Notes: generated from the sequence alone by a model not told the origin. Positions 16,505 to 24,703 are shown, counted from the first letter of the stretch. The stretch is DNA of 38,856 bases from an uncultured Lachnospiraceae bacterium (GCA_946405185.1 CAMJGH010000016.1:1-38856); one strand, 5' to 3'. Program-made: numbers and translations.

Positions 16505-17984
16505 CATCGCGATCGTGGAAGACGAACCGTACGCCGCGCGGTTTGTGGAGCGCGTGGTGCGGGACACCGGGCTGTTTGACGTGCTGGGCTGCTTTGAGAG
16601 CGCGGAGGAACTGCTGGAAAGCCCGGTGCTGAAGCAGGTGCAGGCGCTGGTGTCGGACATCCGTCTGGGCGGCATCGACGGGCTGGACATGCTGCGGCGC
16701 ATCGCCGCGGTCAATCCGTCGCTGCACACGGTGATCGTCAGCGGGTACGATTCGTTCGAGTACGCCCGGGAAGCCGTACAGCTGCGCGTCATCCGGTATC
16801 TTCTCAAGCCCATCAGCGTGGACGAACTAAAGAGCGCCCTGCAGGCGCTCTACGATGCCACGGCGGACAGCCTGGCCAGCCACGATAAAGAGTATCTGCG
16901 CGAGGCCGCGCGGCTTGGCGAGCGCTTCGCGGAGGGGGAGGACATATTGCGGTCGCCGTACGCGCAGGTGCTGATGCTCTTCGGCTTCAAGAGCCGGGAG
17001 GAGACGCTTCTGGCCTGCCGCAGGCGCTTTGCCGGCGAGGGCGCGCTGATCCTGCCGCACCGTCATACGGTGGTGGTGGCCAAAGGCCTGGAATCCCCTT
17101 CGGACAGGGAGGGAACGGCCGCGTGGGAAGGGCCGGCCATGACAGCCCTGTCCGGCACGAAAACAGCCCTCGTGTACCGGGCTGAGGCACCGCTGCCGGG
17201 CGATGACTTCTACCGCGCGGTGGACCGCATGTACATGAACGGCATCAACCGGCTGGTCCCCGGGGTGCGGCGGGCGGCCTCCTACGACCCGGACAGCCCC
17301 TACCCGGTGCCGGGCGATGAGGTGAAGCGGATGAGCGACCGGCTCGGCGAGTCGCTCATGCAGCGCTACGCCAGCGACTGCGTGAACTCCCTGCGGGACG
17401 CGTTCGCGCAGTGGGAGAAGGAGAAGGCGCCCATCTTTGCCATGCGCCACTGCCTGCTGCCGTATATGGACCGGCTGATCGCGCTGTCGGGTGCCTACGC
17501 GGACGCGGAGCGCGCCGAAGTCAAGGCCTGCATGCACGCGCTCTACACGGCGGATTCCTACGCGGAGGCTGCCGGGCAGATCGAGCGCTTCCTGACGCCG
17601 CTCATCGACAAGAGCCTGGAAGAGCGCAACCGCAGCCAGAAGCAGTCTCACCGGCTGTTCGAACAGATCACGGATTTCCTGCAGGACCATATCGACAAGA
17701 ACTACTCCCTGCAGGAGATCGGGGACCTCTATGGCATCAGCCAGCCGTACGTCAGCAAGCTCTTCCGCACCTACTACGGCGGCTCCTATAAGGATTACGT
17801 GACCACGCTGAAGATCGATACGGCCAAGAAGCTCATTGCCGGCGATCCGCAGATCATGATCAAGGATGTGGCGGAGCGCGTGGGCTACGAGCAGCTCTAC
17901 TTCTCCACGGTGTTCCACCGCATCACGGGGCAGTACCCGCGGGATTACCGGAACCAGGCACAGGGGAAGGACGGCAGTGAATAG
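16491..17984 (+). CDS. Two-component response regulator with AraC-type DNA-binding domain (YesN-like)
   Basis: Partner of the kinase just upstream. The 497-residue product has a receiver domain (about 1-120) with the acidic pair ED at 10-11, phospho-acceptor Asp56 (LVSDIRLGG), Ser/Lys equivalents (VIVSGYDSFEYA, LLKPIS), a central region of ~270 residues without a clear family match, and two AraC-type helix-turn-helix motifs in the last ~100 residues (LQEIGDLYGISQPYVSKLFRTYYGGSYKDYV; IKDVAERVGYEQLYFSTVFHRITG). GAGGAG precedes the ATG at 16491, which overlaps the kinase stop. It probably activates the transporter and binding-protein promoters of this locus (see 9677-9705 and 18037-18065). Confidence 0.93.
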   Translation: MSRFNIAIVEDEPYAARFVERVVRDTGLFDVLGCFESAEELLESPVLKQVQALVSDIRLGGIDGLDMLRRIAAVNPSLHTVIVSGYDSFEYAREAVQLRVIRYLLKPISVDELKSALQALYDATADSLASHDKEYLREAARLGERFAEGEDILRSPYAQVLMLFGFKSREETLLACRRRFAGEGALILPHRHTVVVAKGLESPSDREGTAAWEGPAMTALSGTKTALVYRAEAPLPGDDFYRAVDRMYMNGINRLVPGVRRAASYDPDSPYPVPGDEVKRMSDRLGESLMQRYASDCVNSLRDAFAQWEKEKAPIFAMRHCLLPYMDRLIALSGAYADAERAEVKACMHALYTADSYAEAAGQIERFLTPLIDKSLEERNRSQKQSHRLFEQITDFLQDHIDKNYSLQEIGDLYGISQPYVSKLFRTYYGGSYKDYVTTLKIDTAKKLIAGDPQIMIKDVAERVGYEQLYFSTVFHRITGQYPRDYRNQAQGKDGSE

Positions 17985-18026
17985 AACGGCTCCGGTCCGG
18001 TATCGTTTTTTACAAATCACAGTAAC

Positions 18027-18065
18027 GGTTTGACCATGTAAACCGGAGAGCGGATTTCCTACACT
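18027..18065 (+). promoter_or_regulatory. Probable activator-dependent promoter of the binding-protein gene
   Basis: TGTAAA (18037-18042), a 17-base spacer and TACACT (18060-18065) match the pattern before the permease gene. The inverted repeat GGTTT-N8-AAACC (18027-18044) overlaps the -35 and could be an operator. A separate promoter would allow more binding protein than permease. Confidence 0.45.
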
Positions 18066-18108
18066 GGAGAAAAGGTCCCAAAAGGACGATCATAAAGGAG
18101 GAAGAGAC

Positions 18109-19497
18109 ATGAAGAAGATCTTAGCATTGGCACTGGCTGCGGTCATGGTCCTGTCTCTGGCAGGCTGCGGTGGCGGCGGTGGCCAGAGCAGCTCCGAGGC
18201 GCCCGCCAATACGCAGGCTCCCGGCGCCACGCAGGCCCCCGGCAGCAGCAGCGAAGCCCCTGCCAGCACCGAAGCCCCCGGCAATGAATTCGCCGGCCAG
18301 AGCTTCACGATGACGTTCACCACCGGCGACAACTACGCGCAGGACGCCATCATGAACCAGTTGGACAAGTTCCAGGAGAAGTACGGCTGCACCATCGACC
18401 TGACGATGGCCGCCAACGATTCTGACGGCGCCTACATCCGCACCGCCATCGCCACGGATTCCCTGACGGACGTGTTCAACTACAACGTCGGTTCCTGGCT
18501 GACGGCTCTGGATCCCGAGACCAACTGCTACGCCATCGAGGGCGAGCCGTGGATCGACCAGATCTCCGAAGGCTACCGCGCCATCCAGTCCTCTCAGTAC
18601 AACGGGCACGTGTTCATGGCCCCGGCCGACACCTCCAATGCCGCCGGCGTCCTGTACAACAAGAAAGTGTTCGAGGAACTCGGCCTGGATATCCCCCTGA
18701 CCTGGGATGACTTCCTGGCTACCTGCCAGAAGATCAAGGATGCCGGCAAGATCCCGGTTGCCGCTCCTTACGTCAAGGCTTCCAACACCCAGATCCCTTA
18801 CCTGATGGGCTACTTCTACGTGCAGCAGGAAAACCCGAACTTCGCGGAGGACTACACCACCCGCAAGATCGAACTGCACGAGTCCGAAGCGTTCGTGTAC
18901 AGCCTGCAGAAGCTGTATGACATGTATCCTTACCTCAACGAGGACTTCCTCGCGACCGGCATGGAAGAGTGCGCTCAGATGCTCGGCGACGGCGATGCCG
19001 CGATGATGGTCATCCGTACCAACATCATCTCCACCATGGAGGGTGTCTGCCCGGACAAGATCAACGATGTTGATTTCTTCCCGCTGCCCGACAAGGATCC
19101 CAACAAGCGCGGCATTTCCTGCTGGATGCCTGCCGGCTATGCCATCAACAAGAACGCCAAGAACCTGCCGCTGGCCCTCAAGCTGTTTGAGTTCCTGACC
19201 TCTCAGGAAGGCATCGATGCCTACACCGAGATCACCACGCCGAAGGGAACCTTCGCTCTGAACAACATCGACCTGTCCGGCCTTGAACTGGCTCCGGCCA
19301 TCATCACCGCTCAGAACTGGGTTACCGAAGCGTCCTCCCCTTGCCTTGAGTACTTCTGCCCGATCAAGGGTGCGAACATGATGAACATCACCCAGGCCCT
19401 CTGCGCACAGGATATCACCGTTGACGATGCCTGCAAGCAGATCGAGGATGACAACGCCATCGACGCCCAGCAGAAGGGCATCCCGGGCTGGGAGTGA
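18109..19497 (+). CDS. ABC transporter carbohydrate-binding lipoprotein (family 1 solute-binding protein)
   Basis: This extracellular receptor delivers sugar to the two permeases encoded at 9732-11449. The 462-residue precursor has a lipoprotein signal (LALALAAVMVLSLAGC, lipid-bearing Cys20), then a flexible linker of ~40 residues rich in Gly, Ser, Ala, Pro and Thr with repeated APGATQAPG- and SSEAPA-like units, and a family 1 solute-binding domain with GVLYNKKVFEELGLDIPLTWDDF and a C-terminal SGLELAPA region. AAAGGAGG sits before the ATG. Its place at the end of the locus, apart from the permeases, and its own likely promoter fit separate high expression. The ligand is unknown. A strong terminator follows. 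Confidence 0.92.
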   Translation: MKKILALALAAVMVLSLAGCGGGGGQSSSEAPANTQAPGATQAPGSSSEAPASTEAPGNEFAGQSFTMTFTTGDNYAQDAIMNQLDKFQEKYGCTIDLTMAANDSDGAYIRTAIATDSLTDVFNYNVGSWLTALDPETNCYAIEGEPWIDQISEGYRAIQSSQYNGHVFMAPADTSNAAGVLYNKKVFEELGLDIPLTWDDFLATCQKIKDAGKIPVAAPYVKASNTQIPYLMGYFYVQQENPNFAEDYTTRKIELHESEAFVYSLQKLYDMYPYLNEDFLATGMEECAQMLGDGDAAMMVIRTNIISTMEGVCPDKINDVDFFPLPDKDPNKRGISCWMPAGYAINKNAKNLPLALKLFEFLTSQEGIDAYTEITTPKGTFALNNIDLSGLELAPAIITAQNWVTEASSPCLEYFCPIKGANMMNITQALCAQDITVDDACKQIEDDNAIDAQQKGIPGWE

Positions 19498-19534
19498 TCC
19501 GCAGCACCGTGAGATGACAGTCTGACGGGTACCG

Positions 19535-19566
19535 ACGCCCCCGGCGAAAGCCGGGGGCGTTCTTTT
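19535..19566 (+). terminator. Rho-independent terminator after the binding-protein gene
   Basis: The perfect 11-bp stem ACGCCCCCGGC/GCCGGGGGCGT with a stable GAAA loop (19546-19549) is followed by TCTTTT. It closes the carbohydrate locus and marks the left edge of the AT-richer toxin island. Confidence 0.92.
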
Positions 19567-19595
19567 CGCATCACTCTGTAGTAGTGAATGGCTTT

Positions 19596-19910
19596 TTATT
19601 CGTCTTCTGAGTCAACCTCGTCAGAAATCTCCTCATATATCTTTTTCAGGTTATGGATCAGAGAGACATCTGCGGGTTCTCCATCCTCGAATATCTGTGA
19701 GTGGATACCTTGTTCTTCCAGTTGATGATAGCAATGCAAAAGTGTTCCGATACCATCTTCATCCAGTATGGAGTAGAGCAGCACATAGTCTTCATTTAGA
19801 ATCCGCTCTCGTATCTCACGAAGTGTCAGCACTGAGTGCTTACGGAAAATCTGGATGCATGCAGCAGATACACATGCCGGAATCACTTTCAAACCTATTG
19901 TGTTTTCCAT
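19596..19910 (-). CDS. Small acidic protein, probable immunity protein for the GHH nuclease toxin
   Basis: I do not recognise the family. The 104-residue product is acidic, especially at the C-terminus (EEISDEVDSEDE), with predicted helical stretches (TLREIRERIL; LLHCYHQLEEQG). AAAGGAG lies 8-9 bases before the ATG at 19910. The gene begins 13 bases after the stop of the toxin gene on the same strand, the usual toxin-then-immunity order of polymorphic toxin systems, so it probably binds and blocks that nuclease. Function is inferred from position, size and acidity only. Base composition is clearly AT-richer than the flanking genes. Confidence 0.65.
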   Translation of the reverse strand: MENTIGLKVIPACVSAACIQIFRKHSVLTLREIRERILNEDYVLLYSILDEDGIGTLLHCYHQLEEQGIHSQIFEDGEPADVSLIHNLKKIYEEISDEVDSEDE

Positions 19911-19923
19911 ATATCATTCTCCT

Positions 19924-20421
19924 TTAAAAGTCTTTGATGTCGTGAAACGGGATTCCCGGGAGACTCCGCTTGAAACTACCGCCATGCCATCCCCAAAAGT
20001 GTTCCCGAAATGTTACAGGATAGATGACTTCTCCCCGGTTAGCCAAGTGTGGGTATTTCAGTACACTGTAAATGTGATGCCCGGCGATCGAATGCCCCTT
20101 ATACTGAGGAAGCCTATGCTCGAGGATTGCTCGGGTCTGTTCTGCAGACCACGCCCGGGTTGTCGTTTTACCATTCATGATCCGTTTGCGCTCTTGAATC
20201 CAGAATTGACGGATGCCGGTTTTTCGCCGTTTGATCAGGCGTTGAGAATGCGTATACTGTTTGTATTCCTGACGGGTTGCCGTGCGGCTGCCAATCTTGT
20301 TCCGCACCTCTTTCAGACGCTTACCATTAAGTTGGAATGTCGGATGCTCCCGCAGATCCAGCTGGAGTGTTCTGCTTCTGAGTATATCATAAATCAGTGA
20401 CATATTCGGAAAAGAAGTCAT
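19924..20421 (-). CDS. Orphan HNH/ENDO VII-type nuclease toxin domain (GHH-like)
   Basis: The C-terminal ~45 residues read GHHIYSVLKYPHLANRGEVI followed by YPVTFREHFWGWHGGSF. This is the HNH/Endonuclease VII toxin fold with a GHH signature, where the histidines and the later EH and WH form the metal-binding and catalytic site. Such domains cut nucleic acid at the C-terminal tip of large secreted toxins. Here the product is only about 165 residues, with no secretion or delivery domain. The ATG at 20421 is the first ATG and has no clear ribosome-binding site; the frame is open to 20505 through a TTG and is closed by a stop at 20530. It is best read as an orphan or 5'-truncated toxin cassette. 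The acidic gene downstream is the likely immunity partner. Confidence 0.7.
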   Translation of the reverse strand: MTSFPNMSLIYDILRSRTLQLDLREHPTFQLNGKRLKEVRNKIGSRTATRQEYKQYTHSQRLIKRRKTGIRQFWIQERKRIMNGKTTTRAWSAEQTRAILEHRLPQYKGHSIAGHHIYSVLKYPHLANRGEVIYPVTFREHFWGWHGGSFKRSLPGIPFHDIKDF

Positions 20422-20453
20422 TTTTCCGGTAGTCCCATTGAAATGATAACCCG

Positions 20454-21077
20454 ATGCATCAACACGAACGGGAATTGTATTCTGAATACTGCAGCCTGAT
20501 GTCAAGAGTTCAAAACAGAATCCTTCAAATCAATAAGATCCCGCTCATAGAGGTGAATGACGAAAAGGTTTTTTGGAGTTATCTCTCATACTTTAAGGAA
20601 GACTATAAGAAATACCGCTTGGGAGACGAACGCTATTTCTATGTTTTCCTTCAATACACCCCCGGATTGATTGATCTTGCCGGGCAGTCTGTGAGAGAAG
20701 TGAATCGTCCAATGTTTGAACCGGTTATACGGTTGCCACTTATGAGTTTGGTTCAGGGTTATCGACATAACATCATTGAAATGATCGATGAATACGTGTT
20801 TTGCCAGAATGTTGAGAAATACAAGGATCAGCTTGAGCCTCCGATGAATCTTATGTGGAGGGAACTGAATATGACTGATTGTGATGAATCAGTGGTTATG
20901 ATAGCAGCCGCTGTCTTTGTGATTGGCTCCTGCTATGCGATCAGGAAGAACCTTCAAGTGGGGGATGTTTTCAGATTTCAGTTACCTAGTATACATGAGA
21001 TCGATACGGCAGAAGATCTGTATTACCTGTTGCTGATGGTCCTATACGAAACCTATCTGAATGCTGAGAGTCGCTAA
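20454..21077 (+). CDS. Protein of unknown function, divergent from the toxin gene
   Basis: I do not recognise a family. The ~207-residue product is rich in aromatic and charged residues (FWSYLSYFKEDYKKYRLG; FLQYTPGLIDLAGQSV), mostly helical in look, with one moderately hydrophobic stretch (SVVMIAAAVFVIGSCYAI, about 145-162). The frame is open from 20442. Neither ATG 20454 nor ATG 20499 has a ribosome-binding site, so the start is uncertain and the 5' end may be truncated. Its AT-rich composition matches the toxin and immunity genes, which suggests that it arrived with them. It could be a second immunity-type protein, but nothing in the sequence proves it. Confidence 0.55.
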   Translation: MHQHERELYSEYCSLMSRVQNRILQINKIPLIEVNDEKVFWSYLSYFKEDYKKYRLGDERYFYVFLQYTPGLIDLAGQSVREVNRPMFEPVIRLPLMSLVQGYRHNIIEMIDEYVFCQNVEKYKDQLEPPMNLMWRELNMTDCDESVVMIAAAVFVIGSCYAIRKNLQVGDVFRFQLPSIHEIDTAEDLYYLLLMVLYETYLNAESR

Positions 21078-21289
21078 GCAGCCGTTGTCTGCTTTACATC
21101 TCCATGGCTATCTCCTATAATCGAAATAACGCGGCAACAAGAAGGCAAAATGGGGGGTCGCCGTTATCTTTATATAGTTCAGTCACCTGGACCAGGACCA
21201 ATGGCTTCTAAGTTTGTTTGACAGGCTCTGGCGGAATATGCCGGGCGTGGTATTATAACAAACACTACGGATACTATGGAGGTATTGCT

Positions 21290-22702
21290 ATGCTGCCTGC
21301 ATCCATACTGAAAACCTGTCCCGTTCCGGACCTTCCCCGGGTGGAAGCCCTGCTGGATGACGAGATCCGGAAGAACAAAGTGAAGCTGATCGTCCTGGAC
21401 GATGATCCCACCGGTACCCAGTCGGTCCACGACGTGCCGGTGTACACGCGCTGGGATGAGGAGGCCATGGAAGAAGCCCTCCGAGACCCGCGCAGCCTTT
21501 TCTATGTGCTGACCAACACGCGCGCCATGCCGGCGGCACAGGCGGAAAGCATTTTGCGGGAGATCGGCGCTTCGGTGGCGGCCGCGGCCGCAAAGACCGG
21601 CGCGGAGTATCTGTTCTTAAGCCGGTCGGATTCGACGCTGCGTGGGCACTATCCGCTGGAGACCGAAGTGCTCAAAAGCGTGGTTGAAACGGACGATTAC
21701 CGCATCGACGGGGAGGTGCTCTGCTTCTTCTTCAAGGACGGCGGGCGCTTCACCATCGACAACGTCCACTACGTGAAGCAGGGGGATGTGCTGGTGCCGG
21801 CGGCGGAGACCGAGTTTGCCAAGGATCCGGCCTTCGGCTACACCCACTCGGATCTGCCGGGGTACGTGGAAGAGAAGACCGGCGGGCGCTACCCGGCGGA
21901 GGGCGTGCAGTGCGTGCCGCTTGAGGTGCTGCGGGCGGTCGATGTGGATGCGGTGGAAGCGCAGCTGATGGCGCTGCACGACTTCGGCAAGATTGCCGTG
22001 AACGCGGTGGACTACTGCGACGTCAAGGTGTTTGCGGCCGCGCTGCTGCGCGCCATGAACAAAGGAAAGCATTTCTGCATCCGCACGGCGGCGGATCTGG
22101 TGCGGGTGATGGGCGGCATCAAGGACCGTCCGCTGCTCACCCGGGAGGAGATCGTGCCGGAGGGCTGTGAAGAAGGGGGGCTTATCGTGGTGGGTTCGTA
22201 CATGCAGCGCACCACGGACCAGCTGAACGCCCTGCTCACGCTTCCGGGCCTGGTGGAAGTGCCGTTTGATTCCGATCAGGTGCTGGACGGCCCGGCGGCG
22301 CTGGCTGCCGAGGTGGACCGGTGTGTGGCGGAAGAAGAGAAGGCCATCCGCGCCGGTAAGACGGTGGTCTGCTACACGAAGCGGACGTTTTTGAAGGCTT
22401 CGGGCACGCCGGAGGAGGTGCTGGCCCGGCAGGTGCAGATCTCCGATGCGGTGCAGTCGCTGGTCGGGAAACTGTCCGTCAAGCCGCGGTTTCTTATCTC
22501 GAAGGGCGGCATCACGTCGGCGGACATCGCCGTCAAGGCGCTCGGCATCCGTAAGGCGGAGGTGCTGGGGCAGGTGATGCCCAGCATCCCGGTGTGGCTG
22601 ACGGGCGAAGGCAGCAAGTATCCGGGGCTGCCGTACATCATCTTCCCGGGCAACACCGGCGAGGTGACAACGCTGCGCGAGATGGCGGAACTGCTGCAGT
22701 AA
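21290..22702 (+). CDS. Four-carbon acid sugar kinase family protein (DUF1537, OtnK/DtnK-like)
   Basis: Family members phosphorylate four-carbon acid sugars such as 3-oxo-tetronate, D-threonate or D-erythronate with ATP. The 470-residue product has the N-terminal substrate domain (LIVLDDDPTGTQSVHDV near residue 22, LTNTRAMPA, FLSRSDSTLRGHYPLE) and the C-terminal nucleotide-binding domain (ISKGGITSADIA, then PGNTGE near the end), so it is full length. GGAGG at 21279-21283 lies 6 bases before the ATG at 21290. The next gene is a 3-hydroxyacid dehydrogenase, the common partner in acid-sugar degradation operons. The aldolase/decarboxylase and isomerase of the full pathway are not adjacent. The exact substrate is open. 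Confidence 0.88.
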   Translation: MLPASILKTCPVPDLPRVEALLDDEIRKNKVKLIVLDDDPTGTQSVHDVPVYTRWDEEAMEEALRDPRSLFYVLTNTRAMPAAQAESILREIGASVAAAAAKTGAEYLFLSRSDSTLRGHYPLETEVLKSVVETDDYRIDGEVLCFFFKDGGRFTIDNVHYVKQGDVLVPAAETEFAKDPAFGYTHSDLPGYVEEKTGGRYPAEGVQCVPLEVLRAVDVDAVEAQLMALHDFGKIAVNAVDYCDVKVFAAALLRAMNKGKHFCIRTAADLVRVMGGIKDRPLLTREEIVPEGCEEGGLIVVGSYMQRTTDQLNALLTLPGLVEVPFDSDQVLDGPAALAAEVDRCVAEEEKAIRAGKTVVCYTKRTFLKASGTPEEVLARQVQISDAVQSLVGKLSVKPRFLISKGGITSADIAVKALGIRKAEVLGQVMPSIPVWLTGEGSKYPGLPYIIFPGNTGEVTTLREMAELLQ

Positions 22703-22768
22703 GGGGGCGTTGGCAGCCGGCGGAGTCCGGCCATGCATGGCCGTCTGTGCGGCCGGAAAAGGAGTGGT

Positions 22769-23662
22769 ATGAAGATCGGTTTTATCGGCCTGGGCATCAT
22801 GGGCGCGCCCATGAGCACGAACCTTTTGAAGGCAGGGTGTGAACTGCTGGTCAACGATGTGAGCAAAGAAGCCGTGGCCAAAGTGGTCGCCGCCGGCGGG
22901 CGGGCAGCCACCTATGAAGAGATCGGAACGGAGTGCGAGGTGGTGCTGACCATGCTGCCCACCGGCGCCATCGTCCAGCAGGTGCTCTTCGGGGAGGGCG
23001 GCGTGGCTCCGTTCATGAAGCCCGGCACGCTGGTGTGCGATATGAGCTCCGTGACGCCCATCGAGAGCCGCACCTGCCAGGCGAAGCTGGCGGAGACGGG
23101 CGTGCGCTTTGTGGATGCCCCCTGCTCGGGCGGCGAGCCCGGCGCCATCGCCGGGACGCTCTCGTTCATGTGCGGCGGCGCGGAGGAGGATTTTGAAGCC
23201 GTGAAGCCCATCCTCCTGAAGATGGGCGGCAGCGCGGTGCGCATCGGCGAGTGCGGGCATGGCTCCATCGCCAAGCTCTCCAACCAGATGATCGTCAACC
23301 TCACCATCGCGGCGGTCGGCGAGGCCTTCGTGTTCGCGCAGAAGTGCGGCGCGGACCCGGAGAAGGTGTATCAGGCCATCCGCGGCGGGTTGGCGGGCTC
23401 GCGGGTGCTCGAGGACAAGGCGCCCATGATGTGCGCCCGCAACTTTAAGCCGGGCGGAAAGATCAGCATCAACCGCAAGGACATCGGCAACGCGCTGTCC
23501 ACCGCCAAAGACATGGTCATCCCGGTGCCGTTCTCGGCCCAGCTCTACGAGGTGATGCAGAACCTCTGGGTGAACGGCCAGGCGGACGAAGACCACGCCA
23601 GCATCGTCAAGTACTTTGAGCGGCTGGCCGGCGTCGAAGTGCGCGGCGGGTCGCAGGAATAA
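22769..23662 (+). CDS. NAD(P)-dependent 3-hydroxyacid dehydrogenase (tartronate semialdehyde reductase/threonate dehydrogenase family)
   Basis: The 297-residue product belongs to the beta-hydroxyacid dehydrogenase family. The Rossmann motif GFIGLGIMGAPMS is at residues 4-16, the substrate-binding DAPCSGGEPGA near 118, and the catalytic Lys in HGSIAKLSNQM near 171. All expected landmarks are present. ATG 22769 follows AAAAGGAG; the frame back to 22733 lacks a better start. It is 66 bases after the DUF1537 kinase gene and is probably cotranscribed with it. In acid-sugar pathways such an enzyme oxidises a tetronate at C2 or C3 before kinase action. 2-Hydroxy-3-oxopropionate reductase (GarR-like) is the main alternative, and sequence alone cannot decide. 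Confidence 0.88.
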   Translation: MKIGFIGLGIMGAPMSTNLLKAGCELLVNDVSKEAVAKVVAAGGRAATYEEIGTECEVVLTMLPTGAIVQQVLFGEGGVAPFMKPGTLVCDMSSVTPIESRTCQAKLAETGVRFVDAPCSGGEPGAIAGTLSFMCGGAEEDFEAVKPILLKMGGSAVRIGECGHGSIAKLSNQMIVNLTIAAVGEAFVFAQKCGADPEKVYQAIRGGLAGSRVLEDKAPMMCARNFKPGGKISINRKDIGNALSTAKDMVIPVPFSAQLYEVMQNLWVNGQADEDHASIVKYFERLAGVEVRGGSQE

Positions 23663-23685
23663 GGATCGATCTCATAAGGCATACC

Positions 23686-23724
23686 AAAACCGCCGCCTGC
23701 CCGGGCATTCCGGGAGGCGGCGGT
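23686..23724. terminator. Bidirectional hairpin terminator
   Basis: ACCGCCGCCT (23689-23698) pairs with AGGCGGCGGT (23715-23724), extended by GCCCG/CGGG pairs. The minus-strand reading is followed by TTTT, so it mainly ends the gene at 23740-24651. On the plus strand it closes the kinase-dehydrogenase pair with a weak CTGTGTTT tail. Confidence 0.75.
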
Positions 23725-23739
23725 CTGTGTTTCGGATCA

Positions 23740-24651
23740 TTATTCCTCGATCTTGCGCAGCTTCATGTAGCCGAAGTCCATCAGGCCTTCTTCGTCGAAC
23801 TTTACTTCGTCCCACGAGGACTGCACCTCGCCGAACACCTCGCGGTGTTCTCCGGTGTCATAGTAGAACTTGCCGTTCACGCACTTCCACGGCTGCTTGG
23901 CCTTGGCGAACGCCTCCCCGTTGAAGTCCGCGATCGCGCCGGCTTCGAGCGCCGCCATGATCTCTGCCTCGCTCACGCCAGGCGGCAGCGGCATCCACTG
24001 GATCACCTTGTGGCCGCTGGTGAATTCCACCACCAGTTTGGTGCCCATGAGAGACTGCTCGTACTCGTGCTCGTCAATCTCGCCGGCGGCTTTTCTGGCA
24101 TCCAGCGCTTCGATCAGCTTTTCCACGGGATAGATGCCGAAGTCATCCCCGATGACGCCCATGGTCTGCGCGGCCGCGTACTTGCCTACGATGGCCATGT
24201 TGGTGGCATCCTCCTCGGACATCTCGATGTCGCCGATGTCCGGCTCCTCCGTGACGGTGCCTTCCGCGGTCTTCTTCATGGCCACGGCCAGGAACCCCAG
24301 CGAGAAGACCAGCCAGTCCCCGTCGCGCTGGTTGAGCGTTTCGGCACCCTTGCGGAAGTTGCCGTCCGGGAGGTTCAGGAAATCCTCCAGCGTGTAATGA
24401 TATTCCGCCCAGCCCGTCTGCTCCCAGGTGCCGGAGACCTCCCGGCCGTTGGCGGCGTTCTTCATGACCATGGTGTGGTCCTCAAAGAACGTGTAGGAGA
24501 TGGCGGAGAGGTCGTTGCCATCCTCGCTCTTGAATTCGGCGGCCGGAATGTGGGCCAGGTCGTTGGACCAGGCGTTGACCACGTAATCCACCTCCCAGGT
24601 GCCGACAATGAATTTCAGCCCCTTCTTCAGATCCTGCTCGTCAAGCTGCAT
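23740..24651 (-). CDS. Cytoplasmic protein of unknown function with two similar beta-rich halves
   Basis: I do not recognise a named family. The 303-residue acidic product has no signal peptide. The first ~110 residues (GLKFIVGTWEVDYVVNAW, then TMVMKNAANGREVSGTWEQ) resemble small lipocalin-like or beta-barrel ligand-binding domains. The end (WKCVNGKFYYDTGEHREVFGEV, then DEEGLMDFGYMKLRKI) repeats the pattern of a strand, GxxY/GxW and an acidic strand. A helical segment with EEDATNMAIVGKYAAAQTMG lies between them. AAAGGAG precedes the ATG at 24651, and an extended -10 (TGTTATAAT, 24712-24704) stands upstream, so it is expressed alone. Function is unknown. Confidence 0.75.
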   Translation of the reverse strand: MQLDEQDLKKGLKFIVGTWEVDYVVNAWSNDLAHIPAAEFKSEDGNDLSAISYTFFEDHTMVMKNAANGREVSGTWEQTGWAEYHYTLEDFLNLPDGNFRKGAETLNQRDGDWLVFSLGFLAVAMKKTAEGTVTEEPDIGDIEMSEEDATNMAIVGKYAAAQTMGVIGDDFGIYPVEKLIEALDARKAAGEIDEHEYEQSLMGTKLVVEFTSGHKVIQWMPLPPGVSEAEIMAALEAGAIADFNGEAFAKAKQPWKCVNGKFYYDTGEHREVFGEVQSSWDEVKFDEEGLMDFGYMKLRKIEE

Positions 24652-24703
24652 AAACGTCTCCTTTCTGGCGGAATTGGTAGTGCCGTTTGTTCAAAGTTGA
24701 TTT

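Noticed and set aside
14579-16813. Open frame of 744 codons antisense to the kinase and regulator genes
   Set aside because: Same composition bias. The plus strand has full histidine kinase and receiver motifs.
21218-21256. TTGACA at 21218 with TATTAT at 21251 as a promoter for the DUF1537 kinase
   Set aside because: The spacer is 27 bases, too long for a sigma-70 promoter. I could not define a better one.
21078-21289. Possible RNA gene or attachment site at the right edge of the toxin island
   Set aside because: Only a weak ATAACG/CGTTAT inverted repeat is visible. There is no tRNA, integrase or duplicated edge sequence.
21617-23596. Open frame of 659 codons antisense to the kinase and dehydrogenase genes
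   Set aside because: It spans two real genes and their gap, is His/Arg-rich and has no motif.
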